Source: Bolinopsis microptera (lineage: Eukaryota; Ctenophora; Tentaculata; Lobata; Bolinopsidae). From it: 22,319 nt of DNA. The stretch lies in contig NC_087078.1 in assembly GCF_026151205.1 (NCBI RefSeq), positions 11,730,175-11,752,493 on the forward strand, written 5' to 3'. Made by a program: the position numbers and the translations under genes. This document shows, one piece after another, positions 1 through 9,900 of the stretch. Numbering within the stretch: the first letter of the stretch is position 1; every line of letters begins with the position of its first letter. The notes under the pieces were generated by a model. That model was not told the DNA's origin. It saw nothing but the letters and a program-made list of their open reading frames with translations, and did no database searches.

Positions 1-249
1 GTTTGAGAAGGACTTTGTTTCTTCTGCTGTGATGGAGTTGTGGAGATAGGTAGCGGCTCCGCCACAAGCTCGACTGGTACGCTCCGCTCGGTAGCCGGTA
101 TAACCTGGGATGTGAACCTCCGCATCTAAGTGATACGACTTGAGGTGGGTTTCCGTCAAGGTGAAGAAAGGAGTGTGGATCGGGTTGGAGCTGATAGACT
201 CTTGGAGGGCTTTCACTTTCCATCGCTGGTTGGTGATGCCAGGATTCAT
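1..249 (-). CDS. LINE ORF, N-terminal endonuclease fragment (runs off left edge)
   Basis: An uninterrupted minus-strand frame starts at an ATG (249-247), with a stop codon two codons upstream, and remains open for 83 codons to the window edge. It reads as the start of an endonuclease/exonuclease/phosphatase (EEP) domain from a non-LTR retrotransposon. Around residues 34-38 there is FTLTETHL, the usual catalytic-Glu motif, followed by HIPGYTGYRAERTSR and then GGAATYLHNSI, matching the order E(T/S)xL ... GYxxxRxxR ... GGxxxYxxxxI of LINE endonucleases. In such elements this domain nicks target DNA to prime reverse transcription. The reverse transcriptase would lie left of the window. It could be an intact element or only a 5' fragment; the sequence visible has no frameshift or stop, so it is probably young. 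Confidence 0.75.
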   Translation of the reverse strand, partial: MNPGITNQRWKVKALQESISSNPIHTPFFTLTETHLKSYHLDAEVHIPGYTGYRAERTSRACGGAATYLHNSITAEETKSFSN

Positions 250-598
250 TCCTTAAATTAAATATTGAAGCTTACGCTTCCAAACGAACCAGTTTAACAA
301 TCTAGTTTAAAAGCACAACACTAAGTCGAGAGATGATGTGTAAATAGTTATTATCTATAATATAATATTAATAGTATCGTACAAATTTGGATATTTTACC
401 GTTTATTCCATTTATCTGCATCTCTTTTTATCTGTTATCTAATCTATGTGACGGTGTTTGTTCTATTATTCAAGTAAATTCATTTTACGTTTTACGTCAC
501 GGCAAAGATTTTTGGTAAAAATTATATTTTTGAAATTTTTAAAAATTTACTTATCATCTAATTAATTAATCGATTAATTATCTAATCCAAAGGTTGGC
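250..598. other. AT-rich non-coding stretch
   Basis: No coding frame or RNA gene is visible. The DNA is strongly AT-rich, with short runs such as ATTAATTAATCGATTAAT near 560-580. On the minus strand this lies just upstream of the LINE ORF start, so part of it may be that element's 5' untranslated region. Confidence 0.4.
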
Positions 599-1041
599 GA
601 ATAAAAGTTGTTCTCTTTTATATTTTGAACACATCGGTTCAATCTAGAACCTTCTACGACATTCAGAAGTCGTTTTATTAGCGGAGATCCAATGTGGTAA
701 AAAGTGGTAAATAGTGGTTTAGTTATTCTTTACAAATTTTACAAGTCCAAAATATTGAAAGTGAAAATTTTCAAATTTTTTATAAGAATTAGTTCAATAT
801 ACGTGGAATTTAATTGTGAACATTTTTTATGAAAATATATTTTTTAAATATTTGAAAATTTATTAATTATTTAATTAATTAATTAAATAATTTATTTTTG
901 AAAAAGTTGTTGAAGAAAAAGTTGTTCTCCTTTGTTTCCTAAACACACTGCTTTAAACTAGAATCTTCTAAGATATTCAGAACGTGACTTATTTGCGGAA
1001 AACCAAAGTGGTAAAAAGGTGGTAAAAAAGTGGTAATTGTG
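599..1041 (+). repeat. Two diverged direct repeats about 315 bp apart
   Basis: Segments at about 606-718 and 916-1041 share the same order of words: AAAGTTGTTCTC, then a variant of AAACACA, then CTAGAA(C/T)CTTCTA(C/A)GA(C/T)ATTCAGAA, then T(T/G)AGCGGA-like or TTTGCGGA, and finally a repeated GTGGTAAAAAGTGG. Both are followed by short GTGGTAA iterations. This looks like an old tandem duplication or two copies of an unknown dispersed repeat. No coding frame is apparent. Confidence 0.5.
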
Positions 1042-1209
1042 GATTTTGCTCAAGTCAGATTTTTTGGGACTTTTCTGGAATGATTCCTGGGACCTGTCCC
1101 GACCATATCCCGTTAAAATCGCTTTGTTGCGAATTTTGTCCGACAAAGGCTCAAATAAGGACGGATTTGACTGTACTATTTAGCGAAAGTTCCTAGTGAA
1201 GAATCCTAG

Positions 1210-2275
1210 GAGGTTACCCAAAAGGGTTTTTCCCTATCCAGTCTTGTCGACTGTTCCACAAATTTGAAGATATGATTGTAGTTTACTGTTTTTAAGGTAG
1301 AGTTTACCAATTATCCTCATTCTGAACGTCATGATCTGGATGCACTTGCAGAGGAGGTGCTGGGATGTTTCTGCTTCTCCTGAAAAGTGTTCACAATCTT
1401 GCGTCTCGAAGTTGACGTTGTTTGCCACGTTCTGAAAATAAACTAGTGGGCTGTGACCTATCCTGAAAGGGCCATGTAAGCCATCTGATGTGAGTTCCAG
1501 AAAAATTTTAGTTCCTGTATTTATATTTGTGGAGGAACATCTCAAGTGGAATGTTCCTTTGTCACTGAGTGTGGCCTAATTGGGAGGAAGGGTTCAGGTC
1601 CTATGGGGATGTTGTTGGATTGATCGTCCCTTGCGAATTCGTCCGCTAGAGCTTTACCGTATACTCCTTAATGTCCTGGAACGAAGTTCTACTCGATGAG
1701 AATACCTAGTGAGTTGAGTTGGTCTGAGATGTTCAAAACGAACCTGGAGTAAAAACTGGTGCTGTTAAGCGCTTTAAAAGCAGCCTGGGAATCTGAGATC
1801 CTAAGTTATCATTAGTCCAGATACTTGCCATTGTATAACGCAAATAGCGGGTACGATTTCCTCAATGAACCTGAAGAAGGAATATCTGTCCTGAAATGAT
1901 ACCATGTATCGTCGAGCTAAAAAATGAATCAAAAATTAGAGTAAATCGTTAAACGTTGTATGTCCTATTTGCATCCCCTAAGCATTGCATTGATGTTTAT
2001 TCCTGGTCCGGTTAGCTTTGCGTCTCAGAACTAAAGAGGTCCACTATGCTTTAGTGAGCTATGCTGTCCACCAGGGTACTGTAGATCTAAGGGTTCCCCG
2101 TGTAATGGGGCAGGCTGTGAAAAAGCATCTCTGCAGGATGTCCGAGATGAACTGTTTTCGAGTGTTGAGAACTTCCGCTGTAGAACTGAATAGAACCAGT
2201 TGCAGTAGGGGTGTCAGTCAAACACTGCTGGCTACTAGATGATTGTAGAGCGTCCAGTCACACTTCAATGAATAG
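1210..2275 (-). pseudogene. Decayed LINE remnant: linker, RNase H and C-terminal knuckle
   Basis: Reading the minus strand from right to left, three diagnostic pieces occur in LINE order. At about 2270-2010 the frame contains CDWTLYNHL and later TVPWWTA, then LRRKANRTR, which resembles the endonuclease C-terminus and the PWW linker before the reverse transcriptase; it holds several stops. At about 1815-1600 there is SDSQAAFKALNSTSFYSR followed after a frame break by VPGH and GKALADEFARD, the RNase H motifs. At 1545-1237 an open frame has LTSDGLHGPFRIGHSPL and then CEHFSGEAETSQHLLCKC, a C-terminal Cys/His knuckle typical after RNase H. The reverse transcriptase itself is missing between about 1860 and 2000. 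In-frame stops and frameshifts show it is inactive. It is separate from the LINE start at 1-249, because it lies 5' of that ORF on the same strand. Confidence 0.7.
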
Positions 2276-2300
2276 TGTGGCAAAGCTAACCCGGTCCCCT
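2004..2300. repeat. Short inverted pair flanking LINE linker remnant
   Basis: GGTCCGGTTAGCTTTG at about 2004 and CAAAGCTAACCCGGTCC at about 2282 are near-perfect inverted copies about 270 bp apart. They enclose the LINE linker remnant. They may be a foldback created by rearrangement; no function is claimed. Confidence 0.45.
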
Positions 2301-2720
2301 GAAAAGTGGTTACTGGAGGAAGAAGTGCCAGGAATTCTCGCTATCAGTGTGTCCTCGTAGTCAGAGTTGACATCCCTAACACTGTCTTATCACGAGCCTG
2401 TGTCTAGCGTGTGTCAGCCCTAACGCATTAGCTGTCTTAACTGGAAAGACCTGAAAAGTGGTTACTGGAGGGAGAAGTGCCAAGACTACTCATTATCAGT
2501 GTGTCCTTGTAGTCAGGATGAGCGTATTGGAATCCCTATCTCTGTGGTGGGTGACTTCGATGGGACCTGAAAGCTGAAAGAGAATTTCCTGGTGATTTAA
2601 TAGCTCTTAGAGCTATGTATCTGTGTCTAACGTATCGTCGTTTGTGTGTGTACTATCTTGTAACCTGATATCTGAAAGAGAAATTTCCTGGTGCTTGGTA
2701 GCTGTTAGTGTTGACTTCCT
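2298..2720 (+). repeat. Local diverged repeats
   Basis: A word beginning CCTGAAAAGTGGTTACTGGA and ending near TCAGTGTGTCCT(C/T)GTAGTCAG occurs at about 2298-2362 and again at about 2450-2516. A second word, CTGAAAGAGAA(A)TTTCCTGGTG followed by a TAGCT, occurs at about 2569-2605 and 2671-2705. The repeats sit beside the LINE remnant and may be internal repeats of a TE untranslated region. No coding frame is convincing on either strand. Confidence 0.5.
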
Positions 2721-3065
2721 GGTTCCTATGGGAACTTTGAGTTGGCAAGTCCCAACCTTTGTACTCAACAAGAGAGCACACCACCCGTTAGTGCCAACCA
2801 GGCCACACCACGTGGAGGTTCGGAGAGGATTTCGTGACCCAACACAACAACTCAAATTAAATAGGCCACAAAATAACTTAATAATACGATAGCGAAACAA
2901 TTAGTTTTACAATGCAATGTATATCTTACTTATAATTCAGAGAATTCCCTTAGTACAATCTTTGTACGTACGACCACCCACGTGCAAATTAGCTAAAAAG
3001 CAAAAGGTTGCAAAATAACCATGGTAACGAGGGTTATTACACGCACGTGCAAAGATTGGCGAACG

Positions 3066-3490
3066 GCATTTTTATCAGTTTTGTTGATATTATGTATGAA
3101 CCGCCCCCCCCCCCCCCCTATATTACGTAATCAAGGTTTGACCCCCCCCCCCCCGTAATCAAGACCCAACCCCCCTCCTATATTACGTAATCAAGATTAG
3201 ACACCCAAAAAAAAGATTAGACACCCCCCCCCCCCCCCCCCCCATTTTTGAGTTAAATTTTGATGTAGAGATACACTTACTAAACGAAAATTGGTTTAAA
3301 AAACGAAAATTTTGATTACATAATTATTATTAACGAAAATTTCCAATTGGTATTTCGAAAATCGGTAAAAATTAAAATTTTTATCAACGACCAAACCCCC
3401 CCCCCCCCCCCCCCCCCCCCGAAATCAACCGTAAGCATTTGAACCCCCCCCCCCCTCGGCTGATTACGTAATATGTGAACGACCCCTTAT
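3066..3490. repeat. Poly-C MITE-like repeat cluster, copy a
   Basis: Long C homopolymers (10-25 bases) alternate with words such as TATTACGTAATCAAG, AGATTAGACACCC and AACCGTAAGCATTTG. The right end is TGATTACGTAATATGTGAAC followed by GACCCCTTA, which is the exact inverse of the start of copy b at 4266. It is non-coding. The termini and the TTA beside them suggest a non-autonomous DNA transposon family, but no transposase is present, so the superfamily is a guess. The C-run lengths are also the least trustworthy bases in the window. Confidence 0.55.
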
Positions 3491-4265
3491 ATGTGTTAAA
3501 CAATCCATGGCCTGTCTAAAATTCGATAATGAACTTCATATTAGTTACTCATATCTCTTGTACAGACTGTTTTACAAGGATATTGACAGATGATACTCAC
3601 ATTAGGCATTCATTATTGCATCTAAATTATTTCACTTGCATTAGGTTTAGAAATTTATTCTCTGGTTAACAGATTTCAAATGTTTAATTAATTGGTAGTA
3701 AGACAGTAAGGTATATAAGAAGTTATTTAATTTTGCTTGGGCTATTATATTGACTATTAAGGTTTATATTAATGATGATATGGAATTTGAATTTTATATA
3801 AATTTACACCATGAGGTTGGGGCATTTTGCATAGTAAATATGGTTACTACTCCTATATATCATATTATTTGATTGGTATTCGATTTCTGATTATTTCCCT
3901 AGGAATATGATTATTATATCTCAATTTGGCTTTAGGTAGGGTGCCCCGCTAAAAGAACTGGATTCTTCCAGGAAGCATCCCGTGCACAGAGCTTGGTCTA
4001 CATATATATTAAATTATTAACCATTCATTCTGTATGCGCACGAAAATTTATTTCAATCAATCATATTATTAGTGGTGCTGCGTGCTGATAAATATTTTGG
4101 GAATCAATCCACCCAATCATGGCGATAACATATGTTTGTGCTCGGCCGGTTTTAGGTTTGAGTTTTTGCTCCAAAAGTGGTAAATCGGGTGCTAGTAAAG
4201 CTCCGACATGTCTTGGGTTGTACTGGACCTAACAAGTTTATTATCGGATGTCTACTTATATTTAT
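3491..4265. other. AT-rich intergenic DNA between two repeat copies
   Basis: No open frame of note, no splice-site chain and no RNA gene are visible here. The stretch lies between the right end of poly-C copy a and the left end of copy b. Confidence 0.4.
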
Positions 4266-4425
4266 TAGGGGTCGTTCACATATTACGTAATCAATATTTT
4301 ACAATTTTTACCCCCCTCCCCCCCTTCCGTAATCAACCGTAATCAAGACCCAACCCCCCCCCCCCCCTCCTGACAGCAATATTACGTAATCATGGCCTGA
4401 CCCCCCCCCCCCCCCCCCCCCCCTT
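4266..4425. repeat. Poly-C MITE-like repeat cluster, copy b
   Basis: The copy begins TTAGGGGTCGTTCACATATT and continues into ACGTAATCA, then alternates C runs with CGTAATCAACCGTAATCAAG and ATTACGTAATCATGG. Its beginning is the reverse complement of the end of copy a, so both ends of the family are represented nearby in facing orientation. Confidence 0.55.
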
Positions 4426-5730
4426 GACTTTTTTCCTAGAAAACACTTTTCTCTACGTTTCATGCTACCCTGATCATGCTATCATGATGTTGGTAATGGT
4501 AGCTTCAATCTTGCCTCCACGTTCATGTCGCAGTCTGATTGCAAGGATACTCCCAGTGATGAGGACGTAAGTTTGATCAAACTCTCAACCAGCACCATTA
4601 ACAAGATCTACAGACTAACCCTCAACTTCAAAGACAGTCTGAAAGCAGATAATTAGTTTCCTTTCTCAGTTTTCTATTTTTGTATTCTTTCTTCTTTTTT
4701 CCTCTCCCCCCTTTTTTCCTCCCAGCTTTGAATCTGTGATGGATGTGATGGAAGGCTTGCGTTTACTTTTATCCCTACATGGGCTCCCGGCTGTGCGTCC
4801 ATGTAGGAGCTGTGGGGCCTTCCGAGTGATAGGGTTACAGTGACTGCTAGTAGAGAAAATATGAAGGTTCCACCAGTAGACATAAGTATCGAAAGCAGGG
4901 CATTGGCTCGACCTCCGAGGCGGGGTATCCGTGAGGACCCTGGTCGTAATCAGCTCTGCACTGTTTCAGTGTATCCTGATGCCTGAAATCTCGGACACTG
5001 CCTACGTACGGGGTAGACAGCCACGGATGATTTTGTCTGTGAGCTTTTCATCACTTCCTGACATGAGCCAGACCTCAGCTGGATCCTTCCTTTTCCTTTT
5101 TCTTTACTTCCCGTTCAGTCTACCTCTTCATCATCAGTTTGAGTTGCTTCGCATTGCATTCGAACTTTTCCTCCTCAGTTCACCACGGCACCTCTTTTGG
5201 ATGCCTCCTACCGGGCAACACTAGCTTTCAGACACTGGCTAACTTACCGCGCACGGTTTAGTTTGTGTGTCTTTTCTGTGGCCGTGTATTCCGTTTTATG
5301 CCACCCTCTCTGCCGTTTTCGCGCTTGCGCTCACCCACTCCTCAGTGGGCTGTTCATTTGACAGAGTTACTGGCTGGCACTCCCATCATCTTCTCACTCA
5401 CCATCACTGCCCAATCAAATTTATGCAATCAAAATCACTATACACCCATAATCATATGATCAAAACACAAAGCTTTGAAATATACTTTTTTCTGTTTGAG
5501 ATTTGAATAACGTTACTGTAATGTTCCAAATTATATTTTAAATGTTCAAAAAAAAAAATGATGAGCCGAAATCATTGTTATGATATCCGGCCAAGCACCT
5601 TCTAAACTACTTACTATTATAGCCGGATATTCGATCAACTTCTAAATTTTATCATTATCAGAGTGAAATTGAGTGGAATTTGAATTAAAATATCGTCAAA
5701 TTGTTATTATTCTAGAGGGAAAAAAATAAA
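4426..5730. other. Intergenic region with weak, unassigned short frames
   Basis: There are scattered open frames of 60-97 codons on both strands, none with a recognisable domain, signal or splice chain. A short plus-strand frame ending at about 4654 contains FMSQSDCKDTPSDEDV and LIKLSTSTINKIYRL and looks protein-like, and the GC-richer block at about 4740-5350 has several broken protein-like frames. These may be remains of a mobile element ORF, but I cannot assign one. Confidence 0.3.
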
Positions 5731-5850
5731 ATTTTGATTACGTAATCAACGACCGAACCCCCCCCCCCCCCCCCCCGTAATCAACCGTAAGCATTTGTAA
5801 ACCCCCCCTTCCCCCCTCGGCTGCTTACGTGATATGTGAACGAGCCCTTA
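5731..5850. repeat. Poly-C MITE-like repeat, copy c
   Basis: The unit GATTACGTAATCAACGACC, a C run, CGTAATCAACCGTAAGCATT, another C run, then TCGGCTGCTTACGTGATATG and TGAACGAGCCCTTA closely matches the right half of copy a (3380-3490). It is therefore a third member of the same family, with a slightly diverged terminal sequence. Confidence 0.6.
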
Positions 5851-6911
5851 TGATATCATTATTCATTGTAATGGCAATAAAATTTAAATTTTGTTTTACT
5901 TACGTTGTGTGTAGTGCGAGCAACATTTTAATCAGCTGTATCTTCGGTGGGGATGAATACTTTTTGACACGATTAAAACTGACTGCCAAAGAATACTATT
6001 AGGTTCCTCGCTGTGACCACGGGTTTTCTAGTCATATATAATATGGGCATATATATGTTTTTTTAAACAAAATTGTATTGTTATAGCACCATATTTAGTG
6101 CAAAAGATAAAGTAATATAAAGTAATATGAAGTAATTTTGTAACGATCTTCATTGATGGGACGATACCCTTTCAATAGTTTATTCAACGATGTAATGAAA
6201 GCTGGGAGCAACTCATTGGGCCACATCCAGAAATTTTTAAATTTCCTCGCAGATCAATGTTTCCCCCTAAAACTTTTCTTATGCCGTAGAAAAAAAAGGT
6301 CCTCTCAGATTATCTGCCTATCTGCCTATCTGCCATAATTCTGAATGTGTGCTCATTGGTAGGTTATAACTATACAAGAATTTACTGAAAGGTTAACAAA
6401 TGAAGCATTCAGAAAGTTTGTGATGCGGGAAGAGTTGCCAGGATTGTATTTAATTTACATGTTTACTCATTCAAAGCAACAATGAACAAAAAGAACAATC
6501 TAGCGTTCAATCATGGTTTACCATGGTGGAACATGCCGTATACCTTAGTCCAAAAACTCCTGTACCCAGTCAACCTTAACAGAATCATTGTGGAGTGATA
6601 TTCATTAACCAGGCCAACTCATCGATTTATCCACATTTGTTACATTATTCCTGAGGAGATTCGTTTGTAAAATTGGCACACATTTAAAATTTCTTGTCTT
6701 CTTGTTTTGCTTGTTATGATAGATGCAGTCTTTTGTTGTTTCTAGTCCATCTTGGCTGTGCATCCAAAGAACAACTGTCAGGACTTTCAAATTCAATTTA
6801 CTTGAGCCTGCCAATGATACTCTTAGTTTCCTTATAGGGCAAATGTTCATGGGTCAGGTGAACAGACCTCATCAGTGGATTGTAATTTACAGTTAAGAAA
6901 GAGTGAAGATA
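5851..6911. other. Upstream region of the large plus-strand gene
   Basis: No confident gene is seen. A short CTGCCTAT repeat occurs at about 6313-6335. The last few hundred bases should contain the promoter and 5' untranslated sequence of the gene starting at 6912, but I find no clear TATA or initiator, and an upstream non-coding exon cannot be excluded. Confidence 0.35.
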
Positions 6912-6960
6912 ATGATCAACACACAAGTCCTTCTTGTCATTGCTACATGGATTTGCACAG
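6912..6960 (+). CDS. Exon 1: signal peptide
   Basis: The exon encodes MINTQVLLVIATWICTG, with a hydrophobic core LLVIATWI, and ends one base into a codon at a GTAATA donor. Joined to exon 2 the sequence continues VLSEVSVFLPYG, so cleavage is likely near residues 17-20. This ATG is preferred because the preceding bases (GATA before ATG) give no upstream in-frame alternative with a signal, and the signal peptide begins directly at it. Confidence 0.75.
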
Positions 6961-9900
6961 GTAATACTGCACATAGTAACTGAATATATTAGCATTCATT
7001 CATTTAAAATAAAGGGAGAATGATGCTATTTATTCATATTGGGAAATATGAAACAAATATTTTCCTTATTATATTTATCATCTTCATTCGCATTTTTGAA
7101 TTGTGAACTGTTTCGTCATATTGTAATAATAAAACATTTCAGTTTTGTCAGAGGTTTCTGTTTTCTTACCTTACGGTAATCATGTTGGAATTGGACTATC
7201 CTTCCCTATGGTTATAACTGTGAAGCCTGATAATTGTGTCAGCTGTCCTTTGATAATTGAAGTGGTTCCACCCTACTTTACCAACTCACAGATAAACCAA
7301 CCTATGCTCAACCTCGAGAATTGCATAGTTAGGTAAGATTCTGTTCTTACAAGTTTTATTATCGTGATTAAAGTTATAGATATTGAGCAACAGGATTTTT
7401 ATTGAAGAATACACACAATCTTAACAGAAATTATATTGATTTTCAGGTATATTGGATCAAATGTAGTTAGTAAGTCTATCACTGCTGGTGACACAGTTGA
7501 ATCAAATAACTTCATCAATATCATTGATGGTGTTCTGTCCATCAACTTTGGAAATGTCGATGTGCCAGCAGGTTTGATTTATATAAATTTACATAATCCT
7601 CAGATTTGTCCAAGAGACTGATTTACCATATTAATATAACAGAATAGTCGACCGATTGATTGTGGCAGATTGTGGAATGGATCTGTATATAATATGTATT
7701 GATATGAAAAGAATTGAATCTTTCAACTGTTATTTCAGGAAGCACTGACTCCGAGATAATAGTTTCGTTAGATCTCAGAGTGAGGAATATGTACACCATA
7801 CAAAACTTCAATGTTCTCACTCTGCAAATCAAGGAGCAGCTTGGTGAGAGATTTTAACTTACCGTTTAGTTTTTGTATTTTTAATGGAATACGTCAGACC
7901 TATTTTTTTACTAAATACTTTTCAAATTTTACAGAGTACAGCAATCAGCAATAAATGAATATAAAATAGAATTGTTCAAAATATTAAATAGTCAACTTCA
8001 ACCATGATAGTCAACTTCAACCAATGATATAACTTCCTTGTTTCAGCTTGTTTAATGTCGTCTTATTTCAGATAATCAGTTCAATTTCGTGAAGGAATCT
8101 CTGCAAGTTGTGAAACCCGAACTTCCTCGTATCCAGGTAATAAGAATTACTCTCCTATAGACTTGCATTTAATTTACTTTGATTAGTACTTATGATAAGC
8201 TCCTGCTAGTACTATTGCCTTATGTCTTATGAGTTATGAGTGGTCCCCTTTTCAGTTTATACATTGCTTTTATTTAAAACCTGTCTCCAGACATTTGAAC
8301 CTGAAGATTCGAGAATGTTGTACCAGAGCAAAGACGAGCCAGCTATAATCTTCAGCGTCAAACTACCAGTGACATCAGCCACACCAGTCTACAACATCTC
8401 TATAACCTGCAGTGTTAGGGATGCTTCTCCTAACTTCCGAACTGCAACTACCAACCCCAACAGTGTCAGCATCGTTGTGGTAACTATTACATGATTTAAA
8501 TTGAACTTCAAACCAACAATTTTATAGCTTTCGCTTTTCACCATTTAGAAAATCATTTTTTCACATTACAACCTTGATTTCGAGATTTGCCTTGCCCAAT
8601 TTTACTGTAAACAATTTTTCGTATCACGATAATAAGTATCATTTCCAGCTCGTCCAGCTAACCGAACCCCTCCCAGGTGGAACAAGACGGAGTGGAACTG
8701 ATACACTTCCAGCTAACCCAACCCCTCCCAGGTGGAACAAGACGGAGTGGAACTGATACACTTCCAGGCAGACGAGTTAAAACCAGGTCACGTGATAGTG
8801 GGCAGGTTTGGGGTGTATCTCCACAACACCCTTCCTCCAGATAAACTCAACATGGACATGAGTGTGGTGTCCTACAGTGCTCCCATTCAGAATAACGGCA
8901 GACAGCTGGATACTGTTCAGAGTAAATCATCATATTTAAATGGAGTTTGTCTGAGTTAAAAAAAGATATCAAAAACTATGTACATTGGCTTAATGTATAA
9001 CGGATTAATGTATAATTACCCGGAATAATACTTTCTTTAGTTTCAACAACAAATTATGAAATAACTTTAAATGAATAAGTTTGTGTAAGACATGTGTCTA
9101 CTCCCAAAACCTTCAGGTAATCTGATCGTACCAGTGAAGCTAAAGTACCCAGTGCTAACACTGGTAGATTACCCTGAAGCTAGTTTGGTTGGGGTCCCCT
9201 TCAATGTCACCCTGTCAGTGGAGCTTCCACCTCTTCTGGTTAACTATAAGGTAAGCAGTTTATCAATTATCAGGGGTAACACTAACATGATGCTTTTGCA
9301 GGTTGAATGCCTTGCTCCTCTTCTTTCTTAAATGTTATTTTTGTTCGGTAAACTAAAATCACGTTTCATACAGTTGAACTGTGCTTGAAACCCAAACCTA
9401 GATAGATATTGCATGCTAGTTGCTATGTCGAGTTAAATCACCATTCACCAACTGCAATAAAATTCTAGGTCGAGTTTTCTGCTGTTTTCGGAGTGAGTTC
9501 CTCGTTGACGTTTATCAGTGTGACAGAAGACAACAAAGCTATCGAAGGGAGTAAAACAATCACGGATAATATGGTTATCATAGAGGGGTAAGAAAAGCAA
9601 GAATATACTTTTTGTCCTTCAATAACAAAATTTAACTGCATTTAACGATTTGCCATTAATTTACTATAACATGATCAACTAGGCCCCCGATCTTACTTGC
9701 TCATCATCGATGAGATCATTCATGAGAAAGTTGTTAAGAAATTTTTTTAATAAAATGGATCACGTACGTAAATGTAAAATTACTCTGCAGTGAAGGGGTA
9801 TTAGAAGAAGAAACAAGAGTTTTGTACACTATCACTGCACGTGTTAAACCTTCGTTACAAACTCGGAATAGCATCTTGATGATTGCCGGTAATAACCACT

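Noticed and set aside
2623-2892. Overlapping 89- and 95-codon frames on opposite strands
   Set aside because: Neither resembles a known protein; the region has local repeats and is more likely transposon untranslated DNA.
4931-5224. 97-codon frame with a hydrophobic start as a secreted protein gene
   Set aside because: The later part is low-complexity Leu/Phe/Ser, no splice chain was found, and the other frames of the same block look equally protein-like but broken.
6605-6995. Minus-strand frames of 65 and 81 codons near exon 1
   Set aside because: They overlap the upstream region and the signal-peptide exon on the other strand and have no supporting features.
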